Shown here: one piece after another, positions 1-5,121 of the stretch | How the letters are laid out: every line of letters begins with the position of its first letter | Numbering within the stretch: the stretch's first letter is position 1 | Origin: an uncultured Ruminococcus sp. | GTDB taxonomy: Bacteria; Bacillota; Clostridia; Oscillospirales; Acutalibacteraceae | DNA length: 5,121 nt | NCBI GenBank assembly: GCA_902783815.1 | Contig: CACZSM010000179.1 | Location: forward strand, 1-5,121 | Direction: 5' to 3' | Program-made: the position numbers and the translations under genes | Notes under the pieces: model-generated | Database searches by the model: none | Seen by the model: the letters and a program-made list of their open reading frames with translations, nothing else | Told to the model about the DNA's origin: nothing

Positions 1-62
1 CTCCTATGTTCCTTTAAAGGCATACAGCCCCACCACTCTAGGCTCGACATGGTTATATTATA
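1..62 (-). promoter_or_regulatory. Possible leader of a divergent gene starting just left of the window
   Basis: Read on the minus strand, positions 62-57 give a perfect TATAAT, and the left edge (5-1) reads AGGAG, a Shine-Dalgarno core that would suit a start codon a few bases outside the window. Transcription from that -10 box would begin near position 50 and give a leader of about 50 nt. No convincing -35 box lies 16-18 nt upstream; the best hexamers there are poor matches. A short minus-strand frame also begins with ATG at 50-48 and stays open to the edge, but it has no Shine-Dalgarno. The reading as a divergent gene is inference and needs the sequence to the left. Confidence 0.25.
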
Positions 63-171
63 CGATTGAATTTTGATAAATTAACCACTACATTATTACT
101 GTAAATTTTACGAACTTTTGCAAAATAATATGTCTCATTGAATATTACGATAAATCTCGGCAAATATTTTA

Positions 172-200
172 TTGTAATTTTTTACTATTGGTGATATAAT
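172..200 (+). promoter_or_regulatory. Sigma-A type promoter for the two-gene operon, with extended -10
   Basis: The -35 box is TTGTAA at 172-177 (4 of 6 to TTGACA), followed by a 17-nt spacer and a perfect TATAAT at 195-200. TG at 192-193, one base before the -10 box, makes an extended -10 element, which usually compensates for a weak -35. Transcription should start around 206-208 and give a leader of about 32 nt before the ATG. It is the best promoter in the upstream region. Weaker pairs further upstream (for example TTGATA at 73-78) lack a good -10. Confidence 0.7.
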
Positions 201-208
201 AATATCAC
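191..208. promoter_or_regulatory. Perfect 7+7 bp inverted repeat over the -10 box, candidate operator
   Basis: GTGATAT (191-197), AATA (198-201), ATATCAC (202-208) form a perfect dyad with a 4-bp centre. The dyad spans the extended -10 element and the expected transcription start, the classical position for a repressor that blocks RNA polymerase. It is too AT-rich and too short to be a terminator, and no T-run follows. A dimeric helix-turn-helix repressor is a reasonable binder, but no regulator gene is in the window. Part of the symmetry could be chance, because the -10 box is itself AT-rich, although the GTG/CAC ends extend it beyond pure A/T. Confidence 0.45.
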
Positions 209-227
209 TATTTTAATTCATTAGGTT

Positions 228-232
228 AGGGG
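228..232 (+). promoter_or_regulatory. Ribosome binding site favouring ATG at 240 over TTG at 237
   Basis: AGGGG at 228-232 lies 7 nt before the ATG at 240-242 and only 4 nt before the adjacent in-frame TTG at 237-239. The normal spacing and stronger codon make ATG 240 the more likely start. The alternative adds a single residue. Confidence 0.65.
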
Positions 233-239
233 ATTTTTG

Positions 240-3200
240 ATGAGTCTTGATAACAATTTCTTCAAGGTGATAAATTTTTATAAGTCATTGCCTGATAATA
301 TAATAAATGATGTATTGAACAAGATAAAAAATGATATTAATAGAGATACAAGGAGAAAATTCTCAAAAATCAAAACAAAGGGTGAAAAAATCGAATTTTT
401 GTTATGTTCTCAACTAAGAAATAAATTTTGTGACATTGCCTACAGCATGATTAAAGATTCTGTTCCTTTGAAACTTGAACAAACATCATATCAGGAGATC
501 GTTTCCGGTATAAATGATGAAAACAAAGTAGCGTATACACTTTTCTTCTTCAGATGGTGCTATGAAAAAGATGAAACTGGTATACCGTATGATAAAAGAT
601 ATTTCTCTATTTTTGTCAATTCAGAAATATTTGACAGAATAGTCAAACAGCAGTCATTGGAAGGAATCAATAATCATTTCGAAGACCAAACTGTAACCGA
701 AATACAAATTATCAGTGAGCCTCAGCAAAAAGAAGTTATTGAGGAACCAACAGAAGATAGTATATCAACAGAAAACATCACATACTCAGACAAGAAAGAG
801 GCAGGTAGCATGAAATTATTAGGACGTATTGAGAAAAGACTGACTTTTTATAATTTTTTCCCAAATTTTTCTTTTGAAAATGGAATACTTACAGAAATGT
901 CACAGCAAGAACTGGAGATAGATTATCCTGAAAAGGGAGGTATCAATCTTTCATACACATTTAATAATCCCTCAAATACCTTTCTCAAAAGCATCGAAGT
1001 AGATAATGACAGCGATGAATATGTGAAAAACTTATATATGATCAATATTAATTCTTACGACATAGAAGAAAATGATAATATTGATTATAAATTCAAGCTT
1101 GACCTTGCAAAACTTGTAAGTCAAGGCGAAGATTTATCGGATATTATACAGCCAGCAAGTGACTATAAAATATATAAGGTGGTTACAAGCGAAACAGAAC
1201 GTATTCCTGATAACACGTTTATCAGCAATTTTATTTATTTGAAAGAAACAAATCTCGTTAACAACGAATTAGTGATTTTATTTTACGATAACAAATATTA
1301 TGGTCCTGTTACTGTTCAATACAGGGCAATTGATGGCAAGTACTATGTCAAAAGTGGGGCAAATGAAAATAATTATATTGTTCCGTATTATAAAAAAGAA
1401 AATATTGAACAGCTGGAATTGATGAAACAGGCATATGGAGGAGAATCCAAATATTCGTCATTTGTCTATGCAAAAGGTTCTCAGTTGCAGTCAGACCATA
1501 TTACGGATGAGATATTACTTGAAAAAATATCTGAAAATATCTCTCTTGAAATGTTCGCCAAGAACCCTGACGAATTCAGCCATATACGCAGAAATTCTCC
1601 ATTCATGGCAAAACTGTCTGATGATATTATTGCCATGAGAATAGAACGTGTCAAAAATATTGTAACAAGTGTTCAGAAATTTGAAAATGAAAAGCGTGAA
1701 ATATTTGAAATCCTGCTCGGACAATATCAGAACGGATCAGCAAAAATATCCGATAAACTGGTGAAAGGATCAGAAGCATATAAAGAATTGAATTCTAAAT
1801 ACTTAGAGGAAATAAATAAGAATACAAGTAACGATAATCGCATAAAGGAACTTAATAAGATAATTGATGAGCTTAAAACTGCAAATAACGAATTAAGCGA
1901 TCAGTCCAACAATTCTATTACTTCTGAAGAAATCAGAAACTATGAAGAAAAGATAAAAGAACTGGAAAACAATCTTAAAAAATTGGAGAAAATCAAAGAT
2001 TTAAATGATAGTATAGATGAACTGACTGCACAACAAAAAGAACTTGAAGCTAATAACAAATACATCACCAATAAGACAAAAGAATATGAAGACAGACTGG
2101 AAACACTCAAAAAAGACATTGTTGAAGATATTGCATCAGGCTCTAAAAAAATGGCAGCATTAGCCTTTGACCCTTTTATTTCAAGCAAGATGATGAGTGA
2201 AGCGGCTTCATGGGAAACTAAAAACGAGAACGATAATTACAACATTACGAAAGAAAAATTTGAAAACATTGTCCCGTCATTTCTAAGCGGAACGGAACTG
2301 ACAAATTATATTGTGAATTATGTAAAAGCAAGAAGAAATTACAGCAGAAATGAAATAATAAATATATATATCAGTATTGCACAGAACTTTATTACCATTT
2401 TTTCGGGCAAACCCGGCACGGGTAAAACTTCAATGTGCAATATTATTGCAGAAACACTCGGACTCATGGATTATGGTGAAAATATGAGCCGTTTTGTCCC
2501 TGTTTCTGTTGAACGTGGTTGGTCATCCAAAAGAGATTTCATTGGATACTATAATCCGCTGACAAGAAAGTACGATAAAAATAACAGCAGGGTATATGAT
2601 GCTTTGAGACTGCTCGATATGGAAAAAAACAATTCAAGATATCCATTTGTCATAATGCTTGACGAGGCTAACCTCAGTCCTATTGAATACTATTGGGCGG
2701 ATTTTATGCGTCTTACCGACAGAGCGTCCGAAAGTGATTCATGCCTTAACATAGGAATAGACAATGAATTATTTGTTCCGGAAACCTTGAGATTTCTTGC
2801 TACGATAAATGCTGATCAGACAACAGAAATCTTATCTCCGAGACTGATTGACAGAGCATGTATTATAAAACTTCCGAACGTTGCTCCAAAACCCGATGTA
2901 CCTGAAAAAAATGGCAATTTTGAATTGGTAACATGGAAAAACTTTATAGAAACATTCAATAAGGAAACGGAACTCAGTACAGTAACAATGACCGCCATAG
3001 ATAAAATCTTCAAACAGTTCAATGATTATGGAATGACAGTAAGCCCAAGAATAGATTTAGGTATAAAGAAGTACATTAAAGCTGCACAAAGTATTATGGA
3101 AGATGAGGGAAGCATACTTGCAAGAGACAAAGCTCTTGATTTTGCGGTTGTTCAAAAGCTTCTGCCAAAAATCAACGGCTATTATTCCGTATACGAACGT

Positions 3201-3320
3201 TTCTTTGAATCATTGAGATCACTGTGTCAAGAATATAACCTTCAAATGACTGAAGATGCAATCATAGAAATTGAAAATTTTCAGAAAAATAATATGGGTT
3301 ATTGTCAATATTTGATCTGA
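240..3320 (+). CDS. McrB-like AAA+ NTPase with unassigned N-terminal half and coiled coil
   Basis: This 1026-residue protein is the likely motor of a two-component restriction-like complex; numbering is from ATG 240. Residues 1-135 look helical with many charged residues. About 140-190 is an acidic, low-complexity linker. About 191-400 alternates hydrophobic and polar residues like a beta-rich domain, and I cannot name it. About 515-630 is a Lys/Glu/Leu/Asn-rich coiled coil. The AAA+ module starts near 684: Walker A GKPGTGKTS (723-731, Lys729), a VERGWSS...IGYYN block (757-773), Walker B VIMLDEANLS (804-813, Asp808 Glu809), a sensor-1 region with TINADQTTE (855-863), then SPRLIDRA (866-873) with candidate arginine fingers Arg868 and Arg872. 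The C-terminal helical lid has VSPR (934-937) and LPKING (975-980). The LDEANLSPIEYYWADF pattern places it in the McrB/dynein-like AAA+ group. No membrane segment or signal peptide is seen, so it should be cytoplasmic. It is over twice the length of E. coli McrB (about 460 residues). The E. coli McrB GTP motif (NTAD) is replaced by NAD, so the nucleotide used is uncertain. The nuclease gene follows 13 nt downstream. Confidence 0.85.
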   Translation: MSLDNNFFKVINFYKSLPDNIINDVLNKIKNDINRDTRRKFSKIKTKGEKIEFLLCSQLRNKFCDIAYSMIKDSVPLKLEQTSYQEIVSGINDENKVAYTLFFFRWCYEKDETGIPYDKRYFSIFVNSEIFDRIVKQQSLEGINNHFEDQTVTEIQIISEPQQKEVIEEPTEDSISTENITYSDKKEAGSMKLLGRIEKRLTFYNFFPNFSFENGILTEMSQQELEIDYPEKGGINLSYTFNNPSNTFLKSIEVDNDSDEYVKNLYMININSYDIEENDNIDYKFKLDLAKLVSQGEDLSDIIQPASDYKIYKVVTSETERIPDNTFISNFIYLKETNLVNNELVILFYDNKYYGPVTVQYRAIDGKYYVKSGANENNYIVPYYKKENIEQLELMKQAYGGESKYSSFVYAKGSQLQSDHITDEILLEKISENISLEMFAKNPDEFSHIRRNSPFMAKLSDDIIAMRIERVKNIVTSVQKFENEKREIFEILLGQYQNGSAKISDKLVKGSEAYKELNSKYLEEINKNTSNDNRIKELNKIIDELKTANNELSDQSNNSITSEEIRNYEEKIKELENNLKKLEKIKDLNDSIDELTAQQKELEANNKYITNKTKEYEDRLETLKKDIVEDIASGSKKMAALAFDPFISSKMMSEAASWETKNENDNYNITKEKFENIVPSFLSGTELTNYIVNYVKARRNYSRNEIINIYISIAQNFITIFSGKPGTGKTSMCNIIAETLGLMDYGENMSRFVPVSVERGWSSKRDFIGYYNPLTRKYDKNNSRVYDALRLLDMEKNNSRYPFVIMLDEANLSPIEYYWADFMRLTDRASESDSCLNIGIDNELFVPETLRFLATINADQTTEILSPRLIDRACIIKLPNVAPKPDVPEKNGNFELVTWKNFIETFNKETELSTVTMTAIDKIFKQFNDYGMTVSPRIDLGIKKYIKAAQSIMEDEGSILARDKALDFAVVQKLLPKINGYYSVYERFFESLRSLCQEYNLQMTEDAIIEIENFQKNNMGYCQYLI
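796..812 (+). promoter_or_regulatory. Possible internal translation start inside the McrB-like gene
   Basis: AAGAGG at 796-801 (5 of 6 to AGGAGG) lies 8 nt before an in-frame ATG at 810-812. Starting there would give an isoform of about 836 residues beginning at residue 191, exactly after the acidic linker and before the beta-rich domain. E. coli mcrB is known to make a short form, McrBs, from an internal start, lacking its N-terminal DNA-binding domain. Whether this site is used is inference; A/G-rich stretches before ATG codons occur by chance in AT-rich genes. Confidence 0.3.
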
Positions 3321-3326
3321 GGAGGG
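3320..3326 (+). promoter_or_regulatory. Strong Shine-Dalgarno overlapping the upstream stop, sets a TTG start
   Basis: AGGAGGG at 3320-3326 shares its first base with the TGA stop of the McrB-like gene (3318-3320). It stands 7 nt before TTG at 3334-3336. The next in-frame ATG lies about 20 codons on, without a comparable site and inside the predicted N-terminal beta region, so the TTG is the start. The overlap of stop and ribosome site implies translational coupling of the two genes. Confidence 0.8.
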
Positions 3327-3333
3327 ATTCTCT

Positions 3334-5112
3334 TTGGAAACAATAAATCTGACACTTCATTCCAACCTTAACGGAAGTATCAATATTGTCATGAAATCCC
3401 AAAACGATAATTATTTTTTTGATATTCCCAAAGGCAAAGAAGTGGTTTACAATGATAATATGTATTATTTCACATTGTCCAGCACATCTGATATACCATC
3501 AAAATTATATATCAATGATGAAGCGTATGATATAGGATCATGTATTGCCGGTAACGATGGCATATCATTTAAACTGAAAGACTGCAATGATAACAGACCT
3601 TTTCTGAATTGCTTCGGTGCCGTAAAGATAGAGATGGAACTGGCAGGACAGTCATACTATTCTTCCAGCATAGCTGTGATGATTTCCAATACGGGCATAA
3701 ACAACAGCATACTTAACATGGTCAATTTTATATACAAACACTGTGAAGAATATCTTTATGAAGAACATAAAAACTCGGTCAACAGTACAGGCATAAAAGA
3801 AAATCAAATCCGTTCCCTTGAAGCCAAAGTCGCATTTTTACAAAAATCTGTTTTGGTATATAAGCAATCGTATCAATATCTGAAAACGAATCCGTACGCA
3901 AAGCTTCAGAAAACAGAGAGCGTCGATTCTTTCAACAAATTACAGTCTGTTTCACAGCGAACAATTCATCATATAGTCAATCATATAGACGAATTAACTC
4001 CCGTGAACTATGATACTGGTATTCGTTTCAACAATCAGTTTTATCAGCCTAACAAAATATTAGTTGAATTCAATTCTTATTCACATGATGTCTATGAAAA
4101 CAGAATTATCATAGGCTTTCTTAAAACAATTGTTTTTGATATAAATGATGAAATAAAAAGGCTTGAAGAACGTATCTATTTTCCACAGAAAACGCAAACC
4201 GTTGCAGGATATGTCAATTCAATGTATCAGATATTTTCACGGAGTATAAAAAAGCTATCCGACATCATTACGCAACTTAAAAGTTTACAGTCTCAATATC
4301 AAGAATTATATTATTTCTATTCAAGACTGTTAGGCATCAATGCCGATACAGTAAGAACCATCCCCATCTTTACTGCCGTTTTCCGATCAATCAACGCTTA
4401 CAGACAAATATATGAGATAATTCATGCATGGTTCCATATAGGAAATTATGATCTGAAAAAGGATGAACTTGTTCTCAGCTTCATATCAACAAGTCAGATA
4501 TATGAATATTTCTGTCTTATCAAGCTGTTACACTATATAAGCCAAAATATGAAAATGAATTTAAGCAGCAGCAAGCATGTATCCTACAATGTAAAAAATC
4601 GATATTATACTGATACAAAATATAACAATACTTTTGTTTTCAATAGCAAAGATATGAAACTTACATTATTTTTTCAACCCGTTATATATGGAGACAATTC
4701 AGCAATAAATGACATCTATCTTTTCAGGAATACCTCATCTAATTCAAAACAAGATGTCTACAACAGAGGATACATATACACGCCTGATTATATTATCAAA
4801 TTAGAAAAAAATTCACGCACGGATTATATAATATTGGATGCAAAATTCAGTACATCTTCTAATATACGTATCCATCAGTTACAGGAATTGGTTTATAAGT
4901 ATATTTTTTCCGTCAGTGTATTGAAACCGAATGACACAATTCAAGGATTATACATTTTGTGTGGTAAATCGTCCCAAAATGATACTCAAGATATTGTTCA
5001 TGATTTAGCCAATAAAATAAATCATAAAGTTATGCCATTTGCGGAAATTCTTTGTGTCGGTGGAATTAGCGTTGATGACTATGGTGTGTTTGATATTATT
5101 TTTAAATCCTAA
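3334..5112 (+). CDS. McrC-like nuclease: DUF2357-type N-terminal half, PD-(D/E)XK C-terminal domain
   Basis: This 592-residue protein is the likely effector nuclease driven by the AAA+ protein encoded just upstream. Residues 1-120 look beta-rich, with a PFLNCFGAVKIEMEL stretch from 89 followed by SSSIAV, like the N-terminal part of DUF2357/McrC proteins. A helical section follows (about 153-182 coiled-coil-like). Then comes HDVYENRIIIGFL (Asp252, Glu255, Asn256, Arg257), matching the D-x-x-ENR-type signature of DUF2357. A second helical arm spans about 269-331. The C-terminal nuclease has QIYEYF with Glu391 (motif I helix), TPDY with Asp485, ILDAKF with Asp502 and Lys504 (the D-x-K of the PD-(D/E)XK fold), and YKYIF with Lys522. 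The combination resembles COG1700 (DUF2357 plus PDDEXK_7, formerly DUF524), long described as a predicted virus-defence component often beside McrB-type AAA+ genes. All catalytic residues appear present, so it should be active. The substrate (DNA or RNA) cannot be read from sequence. No signal peptide or membrane segment is seen. The gene starts with TTG behind a strong coupled ribosome site. Confidence 0.85.
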   Translation: METINLTLHSNLNGSINIVMKSQNDNYFFDIPKGKEVVYNDNMYYFTLSSTSDIPSKLYINDEAYDIGSCIAGNDGISFKLKDCNDNRPFLNCFGAVKIEMELAGQSYYSSSIAVMISNTGINNSILNMVNFIYKHCEEYLYEEHKNSVNSTGIKENQIRSLEAKVAFLQKSVLVYKQSYQYLKTNPYAKLQKTESVDSFNKLQSVSQRTIHHIVNHIDELTPVNYDTGIRFNNQFYQPNKILVEFNSYSHDVYENRIIIGFLKTIVFDINDEIKRLEERIYFPQKTQTVAGYVNSMYQIFSRSIKKLSDIITQLKSLQSQYQELYYFYSRLLGINADTVRTIPIFTAVFRSINAYRQIYEIIHAWFHIGNYDLKKDELVLSFISTSQIYEYFCLIKLLHYISQNMKMNLSSSKHVSYNVKNRYYTDTKYNNTFVFNSKDMKLTLFFQPVIYGDNSAINDIYLFRNTSSNSKQDVYNRGYIYTPDYIIKLEKNSRTDYIILDAKFSTSSNIRIHQLQELVYKYIFSVSVLKPNDTIQGLYILCGKSSQNDTQDIVHDLANKINHKVMPFAEILCVGGISVDDYGVFDIIFKS

Positions 5113-5121
5113 GTAAGAGTA
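5113..5121 (+). other. Nine bases after the nuclease stop codon
   Basis: The nuclease ends with TAA at 5110-5112 and the window ends nine bases later. No terminator hairpin or ribosome site can be judged, so whether the operon has a third gene is unknown. Confidence 0.9.

Larger units (their letters stand above)
1..239. other. Upstream non-coding region with a composition break near position 52
   Basis: No + strand gene is visible here. Positions 1-52 are about 52% GC (27 of 52), while 53-236 are about 22% GC (40 of 184), so the join looks like a boundary between two kinds of sequence. The GC-richer part holds a 10-bp palindrome, CCTTTAAAGG at 11-20, flanked by TATG (5-8) and CATA (21-24), so a small imperfect hairpin is possible. 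The AT-rich part contains short palindromes GTAAATTTTAC (101-111) and TTTTGCAAAA (116-125), which could arise by chance in such sequence, and then the promoter and operator described separately. Two + strand frames are open from the left edge and stop at 67-69 and 74-76. Neither can be assigned to an upstream gene. No tRNA, terminator with a T-run, or riboswitch was recognised. Confidence 0.6.

Noticed and set aside
101..125. Two short palindromes, GTAAATTTTAC and TTTTGCAAAA, as possible further operators
   Set aside because: They are short, very AT-rich, unrelated to each other and to the dyad at 191-208, and not placed on a convincing promoter.
1437..1443. GGAGGAG, a strong Shine-Dalgarno-like sequence inside the McrB-like gene
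   Set aside because: No in-frame start codon follows at usable distance, and it encodes ordinary Gly-Gly-Glu codons.
1435..1638. 67-codon + strand frame beginning ATG GAG GAG inside the McrB-like gene
   Set aside because: It is an out-of-frame shadow of a well-supported gene, with no recognisable product and no Shine-Dalgarno before its ATG.
1940..2188. 82-codon minus-strand frame rich in Ser, Leu and Phe, looking membrane-like
   Set aside because: It is the antisense image of the Lys/Glu-rich coiled coil: Phe, Leu and Ser codons are the complements of Lys and Glu codons. No promoter or ribosome site supports it.
2624..2630. A AAA AAC heptamer in the correct frame, a classical -1 slippery sequence
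   Set aside because: It lies between conserved AAA+ motifs, and a frameshift would cut the motor before Walker B. A-runs are expected in such AT-rich coding sequence, and no downstream structure was evident.
2816..3022. 68-codon minus-strand frame antisense to the AAA+ lid
   Set aside because: The sense strand carries conserved AAA+ motifs here, and the antisense frame has no supporting signals.
3414..3420. Run of seven T near the start of the nuclease gene, possible phase-variable tract
   Set aside because: Seven T is short for slippage-driven variation and encodes ordinary Tyr-Phe-Phe codons in an AT-rich gene.
1..5121. CRISPR array, transposase, tRNA or toxin-antitoxin pair
   Set aside because: No regularly spaced repeats, no terminal inverted repeats, no tRNA-like cloverleaf and no small paired genes were seen; the two long genes occupy almost all of the window.

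Overview
The window is AT-rich, with A- and T-ending codons prevailing. It uses strong G-rich Shine-Dalgarno sites, a TTG start and an extended -10 promoter. Together these suggest a low-GC Gram-positive bacterium (Bacillota, perhaps a gut-type Clostridia). That is an inference from composition and signals; no taxonomic marker gene is present.

Layout: positions 1-239 are non-coding on the + strand. The first ~52 bases are about 52% GC, and the rest drops to about 22%. The second part carries a good promoter (TTGTAA, 17-nt spacer, extended-10 TGATATAAT) whose -10 box and expected transcription start lie inside a perfect 7+7 bp inverted repeat, a likely operator. Two long genes follow on the + strand and fill the rest, 13 nt apart. 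The first (240-3320) encodes a 1026-residue McrB-like AAA+ NTPase with an unassigned N-terminal half and a long coiled coil. The second (3334-5112) encodes a 592-residue McrC-like protein: a DUF2357-type N-terminal half and a C-terminal PD-(D/E)XK nuclease, resembling the COG1700 / PDDEXK_7 family. The Shine-Dalgarno of the second gene overlaps the stop codon of the first, so the two are probably co-transcribed and co-translated. Nine bases remain after the second stop, so any third gene is out of view.

Working model: this is a two-gene anti-phage module of the broad McrBC (type IV restriction-like) kind. The N-terminal half of the first protein would recognise a foreign or modified nucleic acid or a phage product. 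The coiled coil would relay this to, or scaffold, a hexameric AAA+ motor, and the motor would engage the partner nuclease to cut nucleic acid. Motor and nuclease identities rest on clear motifs. The defence role follows from what is known of these families. The sensor specificity and the nucleotide used (ATP or GTP) are open. All family assignments are from motif reading; no database search was run.
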